This document shows, one piece after another, positions 1 through 10,883 of a stretch of DNA of 64,000 bases; the first letter of the stretch is position 1, and each line of letters starts with the position of its first letter. Where the stretch lies: assembly GCF_900099775.1 (NCBI RefSeq), contig NZ_FMTM01000003.1, forward strand, positions 333,097 through 397,096, read 5' to 3'. The translations under genes and the position numbers were made by a program. Under the pieces are notes generated by a model that ran no database searches, was not told where the DNA came from, and was given only the letters and a program-made list of their open reading frames with translations. This DNA comes from Rhizobium mongolense subsp. loessense (lineage in GTDB: Bacteria > Pseudomonadota > Alphaproteobacteria > Rhizobiales > Rhizobiaceae).

Positions 1-1114
1 GCAGATCATAGCGGTGACGGGCTCTGTCGGTAAGACGACGACCAAGGAGATGCTTCGCCACGTGCTTTCGCCGTCCGGAAAGGTGCACGCTTCCGTCGCC
101 TCCTTCAATAACCATTGGGGCGTGCCGCTGACACTGGCACGCATGCCGCTCGACACGCACTTCGGCGTCTTCGAAGTCGGCATGAATCACCCGGGCGAAA
201 TCCGGCCGCTGGTGAAGATGATCCGGCCGCATGTCGCCGTCGTCACGACGATCGCTCCCGCGCATCTCGGCAATTTCAAGAGCATCAAGGAAATCGCCGC
301 GGCGAAGGCGGAGGTTTTCGAAGGCTTGGTCCACGGCGGGCATGTGGTGCTCAACCGCGACAGCGACCAGTTCAATTTTCTCGAACGGACGGCGCAGTCG
401 CTCGGCATCGAGAATATCCATTCCTTCGGCCAGCACGCGAAGGCCGAGTTCCGCCTTGCGGAATTCAACGGCTCGGATGAAAGCTCGGCGCTCTGGCTGA
501 CGATCGACGGCGATACGTTCGAAGTGGCGCTCGGCGCGCCCGGACGGCATATTGCGGAAAATGCCCTGGCCGCTCTCGGCATCGTCACGCTCGTCAACGC
601 GGACCTCGACAAGGCAATCGCAGCGCTGGCCACGCTGCAGCCCGAAAAGGGCAGGGGCCGCCGCCACAAATTGTCGATCGGAACCGGCAGCTTCACGCTG
701 ATCGACGAAAGCTACAACGCCAATCCCGCCTCGATGCGCGCGGCGATCGCGCTGCTTGCCACAGCCGGTCCGGCAGACCGCGGGCGCCGCATCGCCGTGC
801 TCGGCGACATGCTGGAAATGGGCGAATACGCGCAAAAGGTCCATTCTGACCTTTCCGGGCCGCTGCTTGCGGCCGGCATCGAACATGTCTGGCTTGCGGG
901 CAAGGACATGCTGGCCCTGAAGGAATCGCTTCCCGACAGCGTGGAGGTCGAATACCGCGAGAAGACGGAAGAACTCACGGAATATGTATTGAACTCGGTC
1001 GCGCCTGGCGACGTGTTGATGGTGAAATCGTCTTTGGGGATAGGCTTCGGCAAGATTGTCGCCGCGATCCTTGACAGGTTTGCGCCATTTGTAGACACGC
1101 AACGCGAACTTTGA
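1..1114 (+). CDS. murF: MurF, UDP-MurNAc-tripeptide--D-Ala-D-Ala ligase (5' end missing)
   Basis: MurF adds D-Ala-D-Ala to UDP-MurNAc-tripeptide with ATP in the cytoplasm, the last soluble step before MraY. The frame is open from base 2 to the stop at 1112-1114. The P-loop GSVGKTTTK is read almost at once (from about base 20), so roughly the first 100 residues (the UDP-binding domain of a protein usually near 470 residues) lie outside the window. The Mur-ligase central domain follows, with ESYNANP near bases 708-728 and the C-terminal domain motif VLGDMLEMG. The GTG at 14 is inside the protein and is not the start. The next gene, mraY, begins 22 bases after the stop on the same strand, as in dcw clusters. 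The identification is firm; only the 5' part is unknown. Confidence 0.96.
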   Translation, partial: QIIAVTGSVGKTTTKEMLRHVLSPSGKVHASVASFNNHWGVPLTLARMPLDTHFGVFEVGMNHPGEIRPLVKMIRPHVAVVTTIAPAHLGNFKSIKEIAAAKAEVFEGLVHGGHVVLNRDSDQFNFLERTAQSLGIENIHSFGQHAKAEFRLAEFNGSDESSALWLTIDGDTFEVALGAPGRHIAENALAALGIVTLVNADLDKAIAALATLQPEKGRGRRHKLSIGTGSFTLIDESYNANPASMRAAIALLATAGPADRGRRIAVLGDMLEMGEYAQKVHSDLSGPLLAAGIEHVWLAGKDMLALKESLPDSVEVEYREKTEELTEYVLNSVAPGDVLMVKSSLGIGFGKIVAAILDRFAPFVDTQREL

Positions 1115-1136
1115 CCGGGTAAACAAGGGGCCTCGA

Positions 1137-2237
1137 ATGCTGATTTGGCTAGTCGAACTGTCGGACCAACTGAAGTTTCTGAACTTGTTCAGATACATTA
1201 CCTTCCGTACAGGCGCCTCTCTCTTCACGTCCGCACTGATCGTCTTCCTCTTCGGGCCGATGATCATCAACTCGCTCCGAATCCGACAGGGAAAGGGCCA
1301 GCCGATCCGCGCCGACGGGCCGCAGACGCATTTCAAGAAGGCCGGCACGCCGACCATGGGTGGGCTGATGATCCTAGCAGGCATCGTCGGGGCCTCGCTT
1401 CTGTGGGCCGACCTTTCCAACGTCTATGTGGTCGCGACCCTGCTCGTCACCCTCGGCTTCGGCGCGATCGGCTTTTACGACGACTATCTCAAGGTCACGA
1501 AGCAGAGCGATAAGGGGTTCTCGGGCAAAGCACGTCTCGGCATAGAGTTCGTGATTGCCGGCATCGCCGTCTATTTCATGATGCGCACCGCGCTTGCCTC
1601 CGGTACGGCAGGCTCGACCTTCGGCTCCTCGGTCGCATTCCCGTTCTTCAAGGATTTCCTGATCAATCTCGGCATCGTGTTTGTGGCCTTCGGTGGCTTC
1701 GTCATCGTTTCGGCGGGCAACGCCGTCAACCTGACGGACGGTCTCGATGGTCTTGCGATCGTTCCCGTGATGATTGCCGCCGCCTCCTTCGGTGTCATCG
1801 CCTATCTTGCCGGCAATGCGGTCTTTGCGAACTACCTGCAGATCAACTTCGTGCCCGGCACGGGCGAACTCGCCGTGGTACTCGGCGCAGTCATCGGTGC
1901 GGGCCTCGGCTTCCTCTGGTTCAACGCGCCGCCCGCCGCAATCTTCATGGGCGATACGGGTTCGCTGGCGCTCGGCGGCACGATCGGCACCGTTGCGGTC
2001 GCGACCAAGCACGAGATCGTCATGGCGATCATCGGCGGTCTCTTTGTTGCAGAAACGCTCTCGGTCATCATCCAGGTCGGCTTCTTCAAGATGACCGGGC
2101 GCCGCGTCTTCTTGATGGCGCCGATCCACCACCATTTCGAGAAGAAGGGCTGGACCGAAAGCCAAGTCGTGATCCGCTTCTGGATTATCGCCGTCGGCCT
2201 TGCGATGCTCGGCCTTTCCACCCTCAAGCTGCGGTGA
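1137..2237 (+). CDS. mraY: MraY, phospho-MurNAc-pentapeptide transferase
   Basis: This is the integral membrane enzyme that transfers phospho-MurNAc-pentapeptide to undecaprenyl phosphate to make lipid I. The protein has 366 residues, the usual length, and is strongly hydrophobic with about ten membrane spans. Family motifs are visible: the acidic pair in GFYDDYLKV (residues 115-116), NLTDGLDG (198-205), [10 protein letters not shown] (271-280) and the HHH triplet in [12 protein letters not shown] (331-333). The ATG at 1137 follows an AAGGGG-type ribosome binding site. It lies between murF and murD with a short gap on each side, so it is probably cotranscribed. Confidence 0.97.
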   Translation: MLIWLVELSDQLKFLNLFRYITFRTGASLFTSALIVFLFGPMIINSLRIRQGKGQPIRADGPQTHFKKAGTPTMGGLMILAGIVGASLLWADLSNVYVVATLLVTLGFGAIGFYDDYLKVTKQSDKGFSGKARLGIEFVIAGIAVYFMMRTALASGTAGSTFGSSVAFPFFKDFLINLGIVFVAFGGFVIVSAGNAVNLTDGLDGLAIVPVMIAAASFGVIAYLAGNAVFANYLQINFVPGTGELAVVLGAVIGAGLGFLWFNAPPAAIFMGDTGSLALGGTIGTVAVATKHEIVMAIIGGLFVAETLSVIIQVGFFKMTGRRVFLMAPIHHHFEKKGWTESQVVIRFWIIAVGLAMLGLSTLKLR

Positions 2238-2244
2238 GGCAGAC

Positions 2245-3657
2245 ATGATTCCTGTCACGACGCTTGCAGGAAAGAAGGTCGCGCTGTTCGGGCTTGGCGG
2301 GTCCGGATTTGCAACGGCCCGCGCGCTCATTCTGGGCGGCGCCCATCTCACGGCCTGGGACGATAATCCGGACAGTGTGACGAAGGCTGCCGCCGAGGGA
2401 ATCCATACCGCGGACCTGCGAAGCATCGATTGGAGCGTTCAGTCGCTCTTCGTTCTGTCGCCGGGTGTGCCGCTCACGCATCCGAAACCGCACTGGACGG
2501 TCGATCTCGCCCACGCCGCCGGTGTCGATATCGTTGGCGATGTCGAACTCTTCGTGCGCGAGCGCCGAGCGCATGCGCCGGATTGCCCCTTCATCGCCAT
2601 CACAGGCACGAACGGCAAGTCGACGACGACCGCGCTGATTGCCCATATCCTGAAATCCAGCGGCCGCGACACGCAGCTTGGTGGCAACATCGGAACGGCC
2701 GTGCTGACGCTCGATCCGCCGAAAGCTGGACGCTACTATGTCGTCGAGTGCTCCTCCTACCAGATTGACCTCGCGCCGACGCTGAATCCCTCTGCGGGCA
2801 TCCTGCTCAACCTCACGCCTGATCATCTCGATCGTCACGGCACGATGCAGCACTATGCCGGCATCAAGGAGCGCCTGGTTGCCGGCAGCGGCACCGCTAT
2901 CGTTGGCGTCGATGACAGTCATTGCGAAATGATCGCTGATCGCGTCGAGCGGGCAGGAACGAAGGTGGTCCGCATTTCGCGCCGCCATCCGCTGGCCGAT
3001 GGAGTCTATGCCGAAGGTACGAAGCTCATGCAGGCTTCTTCCGCTGCGGCTTTGCCGCTTGCCGATCTCGACGCCATCCAGACGCTACGTGGCGGCCACA
3101 ATGCGCAGAATGCCGCTGCGGCGGTCGCCGCCTGCCTTGCCGTCGGCGTTTCGGCCGAAGAGATTCGCACCGGGCTTGCCTCCTTCCCCGGCCTCAAACA
3201 CCGCATGCAGCCGGTCGGGACGCGCGGCAACGTCGTCTTCGTCAACGATTCGAAGGCGACTAACGCAGACGCCGCAGCGCCCGCGCTTTCGAGCTACGAT
3301 CGCATCTACTGGATCGCCGGCGGTCTTTCGAAGGCGGGGGGCATCACGACGCTTGCACCGTTCTTCCCGCGCATCGCCAAGGCCTATCTGATCGGCGAAG
3401 CGGCGGCGGAATTTGCCGCGACGCTCGGCGAGGCGGTGCCCTACGAGATTTCGGGTACGCTGGAACGCGCGGTTGCCCATGCCGCGGCCGATGCGGAAAA
3501 AGATGACACTGGTCCATCCGCGGTGATGTTATCCCCGGCTTGCGCAAGCTTCGACCAGTACAAGAACTTCGAAGTCAGGGGCGATGCATTTGTCAGCCAT
3601 GTGGCAGCGCTCGACGGAGTGAGGATGCTGGTCGGTTCGGCAACAGGAGATAGATGA
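2245..3657 (+). CDS. murD: MurD, UDP-MurNAc-L-Ala--D-Glu ligase
   Basis: MurD adds D-glutamate to UDP-MurNAc-L-Ala in the cytoplasm using ATP. The 470-residue protein starts with a Rossmann-like segment (ALFGLGGSG, residues 13-21) and carries the Mur-ligase P-loop GTNGKSTT (121-128), then [10 protein letters not shown] and the C-terminal SPACASFDQ motif. I place the start at the ATG at 2245, eight bases after the mraY stop and just downstream of GGTGAGG. An in-frame upstream extension to 2200 would run into mraY and is unlikely. The stop is one base before the ftsW ATG. Confidence 0.96.
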   Translation: MIPVTTLAGKKVALFGLGGSGFATARALILGGAHLTAWDDNPDSVTKAAAEGIHTADLRSIDWSVQSLFVLSPGVPLTHPKPHWTVDLAHAAGVDIVGDVELFVRERRAHAPDCPFIAITGTNGKSTTTALIAHILKSSGRDTQLGGNIGTAVLTLDPPKAGRYYVVECSSYQIDLAPTLNPSAGILLNLTPDHLDRHGTMQHYAGIKERLVAGSGTAIVGVDDSHCEMIADRVERAGTKVVRISRRHPLADGVYAEGTKLMQASSAAALPLADLDAIQTLRGGHNAQNAAAAVAACLAVGVSAEEIRTGLASFPGLKHRMQPVGTRGNVVFVNDSKATNADAAAPALSSYDRIYWIAGGLSKAGGITTLAPFFPRIAKAYLIGEAAAEFAATLGEAVPYEISGTLERAVAHAAADAEKDDTGPSAVMLSPACASFDQYKNFEVRGDAFVSHVAALDGVRMLVGSATGDR

Positions 3658-3658
3658 C

Positions 3659-4813
3659 ATGGTGAGCCGTGCGGAACGTGGGCCTTTGGCCGATTGGTTT
3701 TGGACCATCGACCGCTTTTTTCTGGCGATGTTCATCTTCCTGATGGGCGTCGGCTTCATGCTCTCCTTTGCGGCCTCGCCCGCGGTTGCCGAGCGCATCG
3801 GGCTAGAGCCGTTCCATTTTGTGAAGCGTCACGCGGCGTTCATGATTCCCTCGATCGCCGTCATGATCGGGCTTTCTTTTCTGACGCCGCGGCAGGTGCG
3901 ACGGACCGCCATCCTACTGCTTGTCATCTCGCTCGCTATGATGGTTCTGGCACTTTTCTTCGGTATCGAGGTCAAAGGCTCAAGGCGCTGGGTGACGCTT
4001 GCTGGCATCTCGGTCCAGCCGTCGGAATTCATGAAGCCCGCCTTCGTCGTCGTCTGTGCTTGGCTCTTTGCAGAGCATGCGCGTCAGCCGGAAATCCCGG
4101 GCAATCTCTTTGCGATCATCCTCTTCGGGATGGTCGCGGCGCTTCTCGTCGCCCAACCTGACCTTGGCCAGACGATCCTGACGACGGCCGTGTGGGGTGG
4201 CATGTTCTTCATGGCGGGCATGCCCTGGATTTGGATCATCCTGCTCGGCGCCGGCGGTGCGGGCGGGCTGCTCAGCGCCTACTACGTTTTCCCGCACGTG
4301 GCGGGGCGCATAGACAAATTCATGACCGGCGAGGGCGATACGTTCCAGATCGACACTGCGCGTGAGGCCATCATCCGCGGCGACTGGTTTGGCAAAGGAC
4401 CGGGCGAGGGCATCGTCAAGCGCATCATCCCGGACGCGCATACCGACTTCATTTTCTCGGTCGCCGCCGAGGAATTCGGCATCATCTTCTGCATCGCGCT
4501 CGTTCTGCTCTTCACGGTTCTTGTTTTGAGGGGGCTATCGCACGCATATAAGGAGAAGAACGACTTCAACCGGTTTGCCGTCGCGGGGCTCGTGCTCCAG
4601 ATGGGCATCCAGTCGATCATCAATATCGGCGTCAATCTCGAGCTGCTTCCGGCAAAAGGCATGACGCTGCCGCTGATTTCCTACGGCGGTTCGTCCATGG
4701 TCGCGATCTGCGTGACCGCCGGTTTTATTCTCGCGCTGACGCGCCATCGTCCGGAAAAACGTGCACAGGAGCGGAGCCTCTTCCGCGTGCCGCACGGATT
4801 GCCGGCGGAGTAA
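3659..4813 (+). CDS. ftsW: FtsW, SEDS-family septal peptidoglycan glycosyltransferase
   Basis: FtsW is the divisome polymerase that, with its class b PBP partner, polymerises lipid II at the septum; that function is family knowledge. The protein has 384 residues and many membrane segments. Motifs of the SEDS family are visible: the QPDLGQ segment, KRIIPDAHTDFIFSV, and near the C-terminus MTLPLISYGGSS. The ATG at 3659 follows the murD stop by one base, with AGGAGA eight bases upstream, which suggests translational coupling. About 190 bases containing a palindromic repeat follow before murG, which is unusual within this otherwise tight operon. Confidence 0.95.
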   Translation: MVSRAERGPLADWFWTIDRFFLAMFIFLMGVGFMLSFAASPAVAERIGLEPFHFVKRHAAFMIPSIAVMIGLSFLTPRQVRRTAILLLVISLAMMVLALFFGIEVKGSRRWVTLAGISVQPSEFMKPAFVVVCAWLFAEHARQPEIPGNLFAIILFGMVAALLVAQPDLGQTILTTAVWGGMFFMAGMPWIWIILLGAGGAGGLLSAYYVFPHVAGRIDKFMTGEGDTFQIDTAREAIIRGDWFGKGPGEGIVKRIIPDAHTDFIFSVAAEEFGIIFCIALVLLFTVLVLRGLSHAYKEKNDFNRFAVAGLVLQMGIQSIINIGVNLELLPAKGMTLPLISYGGSSMVAICVTAGFILALTRHRPEKRAQERSLFRVPHGLPAE

Positions 4814-4841
4814 AATATGCTCGTGCCGTCTAAATTGCCCC

Positions 4842-4985
4842 CAACGCTTGCCCTCGACCTGCTGGCCGGGAGAGGGTCCGTGCCCCGTGAGACGGGCAGG
4901 GGTACTAAGAATTTGCGGTATGGGTTCTTCTCCCCGTCAAAACGGGGAGAAGGTTCCGGCAGGCGGATGAGGGGCGGCTGCCTGG
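4842..4985. repeat. RIME-like mosaic palindromic repeat between ftsW and murG
   Basis: The 190-base gap between ftsW and murG has no credible gene. It holds a perfect 11-bp hairpin (arms 4927-4937 and 4942-4952, loop CAAA), followed by a purine-rich tail containing CCGGCAGGCGGA. Upstream, at about 4842-4910, lies a second palindromic block with CCCTC/GAGAGG and GCCCCGT/ACGGGC pairings. A clear relative of the hairpin and tail lies at 20208-20275. This design matches the small rhizobial intergenic mosaic elements (RIME). The outer limits are approximate. Confidence 0.7.
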
Positions 4986-5004
4986 TTGAAAGGCGAACCT
5001 ACCG

Positions 5005-6129
5005 ATGAGCAAAGGTATCATCCTGCTCGCCGCCGGGGGCACCGGCGGCCACGTGTTTCCAGCAGAGGCTTTGGCATACGAGCTGAAGGCGCGCGGTTAT
5101 TCCGTGCATCTCGTGACGGACAGCCGTGCCGAGCGCTTTGCCGGCAAATTCCCCGCGGATGAAATCCACGTCGTGCCGTCGGCGACGATCGGCTCGAAGA
5201 ACCCGATCGCAGTCGCGCGTTCGCTGTGGACGCTGTGGACGGGAATGCGTGCCGCCAAGAAACTGATCCAGCAGCTGAGGCCTGCGGTCGTCGTTGGTTT
5301 CGGCGGCTATCCGACCGTGCCGCCGCTGCTTGCCGCCACGCGCCTCGGCGTGCCATCGATGATCCACGAACAGAACGCCGTGATGGGCCGCGCCAACAAG
5401 GCGCTGGCGCAACGCGTGCAGGCGATCGCCGGCGGTTTCCTGCCGGAGAATGGCGGCGCTTATTCCGAGAAGACCGTGACGACCGGCAATCCGGTGCGTC
5501 CGGCGATCATCGAAGCGGCGAAGGTGCCGTACAAGCCTTCCCATGCCGGAGAACCCTTCAATCTCGTCGTCTTCGGCGGCAGCCAGGGCGCGCAATATTT
5601 CTCCAAGGCGATGCCGACGGCGATCAGCCTGCTTGACGACGAGTTGCGTTCGCGGTTGCGCATTACTCAGCAGGTGCGCCCCGAAGACATGGAAATGGTG
5701 AGCGGCTGTGTGGCCAGGCTTGAAATGGGGGCGGATATCGCGCCGTTCTTCACCGATATGGCGGACCGCCTTGCAAATGCGCATCTGGTGATCTGCCGCT
5801 CGGGCGCCTCGACCGTTTCGGAAATTTCGGTCATTGGCCGTCCTGCCGTGCTTGTGCCTTATCCGCATGCGCTTGATCACGATCAGGCGGCGAACGCGGC
5901 AGCCCTTGCTGCGACCGGTGGCGCGAAGGTCATCGCACAATCGGAGCTCTCGTCGGAGAAGATCGCTTCGATCCTGACTCATGTGATGAACGACCCGGAA
6001 AAGCTCGCCCGAATGGCGGCTGCCGCAAAGCAGGCCGGGAAACCGGACGCTGCGAACTTGCTTGCAGGCATGGTTGAGGCTATTGCCGCCGGACGTACAA
6101 TTGCAGAGTTCAGGGGGACACAGTCATGA
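5005..6129 (+). CDS. murG: MurG, lipid II-forming GlcNAc transferase
   Basis: MurG transfers GlcNAc from UDP-GlcNAc to lipid I on the inner face of the membrane, giving lipid II. The 374-residue protein has the GT28 fold markers [12 protein letters not shown] near residues 10-21, [11 protein letters not shown] in the first domain, GGSQGAQ opening the second domain, and [10 protein letters not shown] for the donor site. The ATG at 5005 has no strong ribosome binding site (AAAGGCG about ten bases upstream is the best candidate). The end overlaps murC by four bases (ATGA at 6126-6129), so murG and murC are translationally coupled. Confidence 0.96.
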   Translation: MSKGIILLAAGGTGGHVFPAEALAYELKARGYSVHLVTDSRAERFAGKFPADEIHVVPSATIGSKNPIAVARSLWTLWTGMRAAKKLIQQLRPAVVVGFGGYPTVPPLLAATRLGVPSMIHEQNAVMGRANKALAQRVQAIAGGFLPENGGAYSEKTVTTGNPVRPAIIEAAKVPYKPSHAGEPFNLVVFGGSQGAQYFSKAMPTAISLLDDELRSRLRITQQVRPEDMEMVSGCVARLEMGADIAPFFTDMADRLANAHLVICRSGASTVSEISVIGRPAVLVPYPHALDHDQAANAAALAATGGAKVIAQSELSSEKIASILTHVMNDPEKLARMAAAAKQAGKPDAANLLAGMVEAIAAGRTIAEFRGTQS

Positions 6130-7541
6130 AAATGCCGAAGGCGATCGGCCTTGTCCATTTCATTGGCATCGGCGGGATCGGCATGAGCGGTATCGCCGAG
6201 GTGCTGCATAATCTCGGCCACCGCGTTCAGGGATCGGACCAGGCTGACAGCGCCAACGTGCAGCGTCTGCGTGACAAGGGCATCGAAGTCTTCGTCGGTC
6301 ACAAGGCGGAAAACCTGGGTGATGCTGAAGTTGTGGTCGTCTCGACCGCCATCAAGAAGGACAATCCGGAGCTTGTCGCCGCGCGCGAGAAGCTGCTGCC
6401 GGTCGTGCGCCGTGCCGAAATGCTCGCCGAACTGATGCGTTTCCGCAATGCAATCGCCATCGGTGGCACGCATGGAAAGACGACGACGACATCGCTCGTC
6501 GCCACGCTGCTCGAAGCGGGCGGTCTCGATCCGACCGTCATCAACGGCGGCATTATCAATGCCTACGGCACGAATGCACGCATGGGCGAGGGCGAGTGGA
6601 TGGTGGTCGAGGCCGACGAGTCGGACGGCACATTTCTGAAGCTGCCGGCTGACGTCGCGGTGGTGACCAACATCGATCCGGAACATCTCGACCACTACGG
6701 CAATTTCGACGCCGTGCGCGCCGCCTTCCGGCAGTTCGTCGAGAACGTGCCCTTCTACGGCTTCGGCGTCATGTGCCTCGATCATCCAGAGGTCCAGGCT
6801 CTCGTCGGCCGCATCGAAGACCGTAAGGTCATTACCTATGGTGAAAATCCGCAGGCCGACGTGCGCTTCATGAATGTTCGTATCGACGGTGCACGGTCGA
6901 TCTTCGACGTCGAAATCCGCCGCCGCCGCACGGGACAGGTCATCAGGCTCGACAATCTCGTAATGCCGATGCCCGGCCGACATAACATTTCGAATGCGAC
7001 AGCAGCGATTGCGGTCGCCAACCGCCTCGGCATTTCAAGCGCCGATATCGCAACGGGCCTCGCCTCATTCGGCGGCGTCAAGCGCCGCTTTACGCTGACC
7101 GGCTCATGGAACGGCGTGCAGATCTTTGATGACTACGGCCATCATCCAGTCGAGATAAAGGCCGTGCTGAAGGCCGCGCGCGAAGCCTGCAAGGGTCGCG
7201 TCATCACTGTCCATCAGCCGCATCGCTACACGCGCCTTTCCAGCCTGTTCGAAGAGTTTGCCGCCTGTTTCAACGATGCCGACAGCATTTTTCTTGCTCC
7301 GGTCTATGCCGCGGGCGAAGATCCGATCGAAGGCGTGGATTCCGAGGCACTCGTTTCGCGCATCAAAGCGGGTGGCCACCGCGACGCGCGCTTCCTTGCT
7401 AACCAGGAGCTTTTGCCTGAGATGGTCGCGGAGATTGCAAAGCCCGGCGATTTTGTGGTTCTCTTAGGGGCTGGGAATATAACTTACTGGGCAGTCGCGC
7501 TGCCCAAGCAACTGGAAGGTCTTTCGGGAAAATCTGCATGA
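6126..7541 (+). CDS. murC: MurC, UDP-MurNAc--L-alanine ligase
   Basis: MurC attaches L-alanine to UDP-MurNAc, the first Mur-ligase step. The 471-residue length is normal. The N-terminus holds the nucleotide-sugar site [12 protein letters not shown] (residues 11-22), the P-loop is [10 protein letters not shown] (114-123), and EADESDGTF and [12 protein letters not shown] follow. The C-terminal domain carries QPHRYTR. The start overlaps the murG stop and the end overlaps the murB start, each by ATGA, so the three genes form one coupled block. Confidence 0.96.
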   Translation: MKMPKAIGLVHFIGIGGIGMSGIAEVLHNLGHRVQGSDQADSANVQRLRDKGIEVFVGHKAENLGDAEVVVVSTAIKKDNPELVAAREKLLPVVRRAEMLAELMRFRNAIAIGGTHGKTTTTSLVATLLEAGGLDPTVINGGIINAYGTNARMGEGEWMVVEADESDGTFLKLPADVAVVTNIDPEHLDHYGNFDAVRAAFRQFVENVPFYGFGVMCLDHPEVQALVGRIEDRKVITYGENPQADVRFMNVRIDGARSIFDVEIRRRRTGQVIRLDNLVMPMPGRHNISNATAAIAVANRLGISSADIATGLASFGGVKRRFTLTGSWNGVQIFDDYGHHPVEIKAVLKAAREACKGRVITVHQPHRYTRLSSLFEEFAACFNDADSIFLAPVYAAGEDPIEGVDSEALVSRIKAGGHRDARFLANQELLPEMVAEIAKPGDFVVLLGAGNITYWAVALPKQLEGLSGKSA

Positions 7542-8512
7542 AACAGGTGAATGGGGAAAAGCTTCTCAAGTCTCTCGGAGAAGGTGTGAAGGATATCCGC
7601 GGCCGCCTCACGCCGGATGCCCCCATGGACCGTGTCACTTGGTTCCATGCTGGCGGTCTTGCCGAGCTGATGTTCCAGCCGCACGATGAGGCGGACCTTA
7701 TCGCATTCCTGAAAATCCTGCCGGAAGAGGTGCCGCTGACGGTCGTGGGCGTCGGTTCGAACATCCTCGTGCGCGACGGCGGCATTCCGGGCGTCGTCTT
7801 GCGCCTTTCTGCCAAGGGCTTCGGTTCGGTCGAGCTTGCAGGCGACAACCGAATTCTCGCCGGTGCCATTTGCCCGGACAAGCATGTGGCAGCGATGGCG
7901 ATGGACAACGGCATCGGCGGCCTCCATTTCTTCTATGGCATCCCGGGCAGCATCGGCGGTGCGGCGCGTATGAACGCCGGCGCCAATGGCAGCGAGACCC
8001 GCGATCGTTTGGTCGAGGTCAATGCCACGGACCGCACGGGCAACAAGCTCGTGCTGTCGAACGCAGATATGGGATATTCCTACCGTCATTCCACGGCCTC
8101 ATCTGATCTCATATTCACCTCCGTGCTTTTCGAGGGCTATCCGGAGGAACGGGCGAAGATCCGCGCCGACATGGATGCGGTGCGCAATCACCGCGAGACG
8201 GTGCAGCCGATCCGCGAGAGGACCGGCGGTTCGACCTTCAAGAATCCCGAAGGTCATTCGGCCTGGAAGTTGATCGACGAAGCAGGCTGCCGGGGTCTCG
8301 TCATCGGCGGCGCGCAGATGTCGTCGCTTCATTGCAATTTCATGATCAATATGGGGCAGGCGACCGGCTACGATCTCGAATATCTCGGCGAGCAAGTTCG
8401 CCGTGAAGTCTTCGAAAATTCCGGCGTCAAGCTCGAATGGGAAATCAAGCGTCTCGGCGTTTTCATGCCGGGCCGCGAGGTGCGCCCGTTCCAGGGTGTG
8501 ACCAGCGAATAG
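7538..8512 (+). CDS. murB: MurB, UDP-N-acetylenolpyruvoylglucosamine reductase
   Basis: MurB is the FAD enzyme that reduces UDP-GlcNAc-enolpyruvate to UDP-MurNAc with NADPH. In the 324-residue protein, FAD-binding motifs are [12 protein letters not shown] (residues 71-82) and [16 protein letters not shown] (134-149). The catalytic serine is in TGGSTFKNP (Ser232), and the C-terminal segment [14 protein letters not shown] is present. The ATG at 7538 overlaps the murC stop. It is the last gene of this dcw block: a strong stem-loop follows at 8557, and the next gene is on the other strand. Confidence 0.96.
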   Translation: MKQVNGEKLLKSLGEGVKDIRGRLTPDAPMDRVTWFHAGGLAELMFQPHDEADLIAFLKILPEEVPLTVVGVGSNILVRDGGIPGVVLRLSAKGFGSVELAGDNRILAGAICPDKHVAAMAMDNGIGGLHFFYGIPGSIGGAARMNAGANGSETRDRLVEVNATDRTGNKLVLSNADMGYSYRHSTASSDLIFTSVLFEGYPEERAKIRADMDAVRNHRETVQPIRERTGGSTFKNPEGHSAWKLIDEAGCRGLVIGGAQMSSLHCNFMINMGQATGYDLEYLGEQVRREVFENSGVKLEWEIKRLGVFMPGREVRPFQGVTSE

Positions 8513-8556
8513 TCGTTTTATCTATCCAGAACGGCCAGTTGATTGGCAATAACGAA

Positions 8557-8588
8557 AAAGGCCGCGACGGGAAACCGCCGCGGCCTTT
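8557..8588. terminator. Bidirectional terminator between murB and the MFS gene
   Basis: A perfect 10-bp stem (arms AAAGGCCGCG at 8557-8566 and CGCGGCCTTT at 8579-8588) closes a 12-base loop. An A-run precedes it and T residues end it, so it can act for the murB transcript on plus and for the convergent transporter transcript on minus. It ends the murG-murC-murB transcription unit and so separates it from ddl-ftsQAZ. Confidence 0.8.
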
Positions 8589-8611
8589 AATTGATCTGGA
8601 GGCAGTCTTGA

Positions 8612-9916
8612 TCAGACTTCTTCGCGGCCGGATGCGAGGATTGAGATCAGCGTGATCACGGAAGCAAGACCGAGATAATAGCCGACATAAAGCATGCCGT
8701 AGTTCGTCTGCAGCCAGGTGGCGATATAGGGGGCTAGCGAAGCGCCGAAGATGCCGGCAAGATTGAAGGTGATCGACGAGCCGGTGTAGCGCACTGCGGT
8801 CGGGAAGGGGGCCGCTAGCGCCGTTCCGATCAGGCCGTATGTCATGCCCATGAGTGCCATGGCGACAATCGCAAAGACGACGATGCTGTCTTCGCTGCCG
8901 GTCATCAGGCCGGGCAGGAAGAACGAGAAGATACCGATCAGGACGGTGGTAAGGATCAGCACTTCGCGGCGTCCGAATCTTTCAGCGAGCCTGCCGGCGA
9001 CGGGGATGAAGATGCCGAAGGCGATCGAGCCCACAATCTGGATTTCCAGCGCGTCCAGGAAGGGAATTTTCAGAACCTTGACGTTGTAGGACAGCAGATA
9101 GGCCGAGCCGATGTAGAAGAGCACGAAGGTTGCGAGCGCCACGAAGGTGCCGAGGAACAAGCTTCGCTTATGCTTGCGGAACAGTTCCGCAACCGGCACG
9201 GCAACGCGCTCATGCTTGTCAATTGCCTTCTGGAAGGCCGGCGTTTCAGTGATCGAAAGACGAACCCAAAGGCCGATGACGATCAGGACGATCGAGGCGA
9301 TGAATGGAACGCGCCAGCCCCAGCTCAAAAGCGCGTCCTGCGAGATCACCTGCAGCAACAGCCAGAAGACGCCTGAGGAGAGGAAGAGGCCGACGGGTGC
9401 GCCGAGCTGCGGGAACATGCCGTACCAGCTGCGCTTGCCTTCCGGCGCATTCTCGGTTGCGAGGAGAACAGCGCCACCCCATTCGCCACCGAGGCCGAAG
9501 CCCTGGCCGAATCGGCACAATGCAAGCAGCAGCGGTGCCACGACGCCGATCGATCCGTAGGAAGGCAGCAAACCGATAATGACCGTAGAAATACCCATGG
9601 TCAGCAGAGCGGCGACCAGAGTCGTCTTGCGGCCGATCCTGTCGCCGAAATGACCGAAGACAACGGCGCCGAGCGGACGGGCGAAGAAGGCGATCGAGAA
9701 GGTCGCAAAGGAAGCGAGAAGGGCGGTGGTCGGATCGTTGTTCGGGAAGAACAGCGTCGGAAAGACCAGGACGGCCGCCGTCGCATAGACATAAAAATCA
9801 AAGAATTCGATCGTGGTGCCGACAAGGCTCGCGATTAGAACGCGCGCCGGCGAATTGACTTGCGCACTGTTCGATGAAGCGGAGGTCGGCGATACGGGAG
9901 ATATCGCGTCAGACAT
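8612..9916 (-). CDS. MFS transporter, metabolite:H+ symporter type
   Basis: This is a 434-residue, 12-helix permease of the major facilitator superfamily. The loop motif GHFGDRIGRKTTL after the second helix, the segment GLGGEWGGAVLLATENAP in the fourth/fifth helix region, and RRVPF-like sequence WGWRVPF are typical of the metabolite:H+ symporter (ProP/ShiA/KgtP-like) family. The substrate cannot be read from the sequence; an organic acid or osmolyte is likely. The N-terminus has a Ser/Pro/Ala-rich cytoplasmic tail of about 25 residues. The gene is antisense to the surrounding cell-division genes and divergent from aqpZ, with about 250 bases between the two starts. Confidence 0.88.
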   Translation of the reverse strand: MSDAISPVSPTSASSNSAQVNSPARVLIASLVGTTIEFFDFYVYATAAVLVFPTLFFPNNDPTTALLASFATFSIAFFARPLGAVVFGHFGDRIGRKTTLVAALLTMGISTVIIGLLPSYGSIGVVAPLLLALCRFGQGFGLGGEWGGAVLLATENAPEGKRSWYGMFPQLGAPVGLFLSSGVFWLLLQVISQDALLSWGWRVPFIASIVLIVIGLWVRLSITETPAFQKAIDKHERVAVPVAELFRKHKRSLFLGTFVALATFVLFYIGSAYLLSYNVKVLKIPFLDALEIQIVGSIAFGIFIPVAGRLAERFGRREVLILTTVLIGIFSFFLPGLMTGSEDSIVVFAIVAMALMGMTYGLIGTALAAPFPTAVRYTGSSITFNLAGIFGASLAPYIATWLQTNYGMLYVGYYLGLASVITLISILASGREEV

Positions 9917-10169
9917 TTTTATTCCATTCGGGATGTATAAAGAGCGCCCTTGGAAAGGGATCGAAGGGCTCTTAACGCAATTTTAATTCCGCGCAAACGC
10001 CGAATGGGCAAGAAAGTGATGAAACTAGATGCAGCCGCACCGCGATGATTTCTTTCGCGCCCTATGATCAATTGCGTGGAAAGCGCCACCTGAAATTGAT
10101 GGGATTGACGGGAATCAGTTTCAAGCGACTTCCTTGTTCGCTCTCTGATTGAGATTGAAGGAAGAAAAT

Positions 10170-10856
10170 ATGCAGAAAAGCCTTATTGCAGAGTTTTTGG
10201 GGACGTTCTTGCTGGTCTTTGGCGGATGCGGCAGTGCCGTTCTTGCTGCAGCCATTCCGGACCTTGGAATCGGCTTTGCCGGTGTTTCACTGGCATTCGG
10301 CCTGACCGTGCTGACAATGGCTTACGCCGTGGGCGGCGTTTCGGGAGGCCATTTCAATCCGGCCGTTTCCGTCGGCCTTGCGGTCGCCGGCCGATTCCCG
10401 GTGGGACGCCTCATTCCCTATATCGTCGCGCAGGTGATCGGTGCCATTGCCGCCGCCGCGCTCCTCTATGTCGTTGCGAGCGGCAAGGCCGGCTTTGAAC
10501 TGGGGGGCTTTGCCTCCAACGGCTATGGCGAGCATTCTCCCGGCGGCTATTCGCTGACTTCGGCATTGGTCATCGAAGTCGCTCTCACGCTGTTCTTCCT
10601 GATCGTCATCTTGGGCTCCACACATGGTAGGGCACCAACTGGCTTTGCGCCGCTTGCGATCGGCCTGGCGCTGACGCTGATCCACCTGATCTCGATCCCG
10701 GTGACGAACACATCCGTCAATCCCGCCCGCTCGACAGGCCAGGCTCTCTTTGTCGGCGGTTGGGCCCTGCAGCAGCTTTGGCTCTTCTGGCTGGCGCCGA
10801 TAGCCGGCGGTGCGCTTGGCGGCCTTGTCTGGAAATTGCTCGACAAGGACGACTGA
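10170..10856 (+). CDS. aqpZ: AqpZ, aquaporin Z water channel
   Basis: This is an inner-membrane water channel of 228 residues with six spans and two NPA half-helices: HFNPAVS (NPA at 63-65) and SVNPARS (184-186). The selectivity-filter residues of the water-specific AqpZ type are all present: Phe43, His172, Thr181 and Arg187. Thus it should conduct water and not glycerol. The ATG at 10170 has GAAGGAAG at 10156-10163; an upstream in-frame start at 10149 has no better site. It is followed by its own terminator. It sits with the divergent MFS gene between murB and ddl, and may take part in osmotic adjustment. Confidence 0.95.
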   Translation: MQKSLIAEFLGTFLLVFGGCGSAVLAAAIPDLGIGFAGVSLAFGLTVLTMAYAVGGVSGGHFNPAVSVGLAVAGRFPVGRLIPYIVAQVIGAIAAAALLYVVASGKAGFELGGFASNGYGEHSPGGYSLTSALVIEVALTLFFLIVILGSTHGRAPTGFAPLAIGLALTLIHLISIPVTNTSVNPARSTGQALFVGGWALQQLWLFWLAPIAGGALGGLVWKLLDKDD

Positions 10857-10883
10857 GGACGACTTTCGCTGTCCCTCCGGGCG

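Noticed and set aside
1374..2426. 350-codon minus-strand open frame across mraY
   Set aside because: It is antisense to a gene with all MraY motifs; its product is a hydrophilic, His/Arg/Asp-rich sequence typical of a GC-rich shadow frame.
4817..5008. 63-codon open frame after ftsW
   Set aside because: It is made of the palindromic repeat; the product is unlike any protein and overlaps murG.
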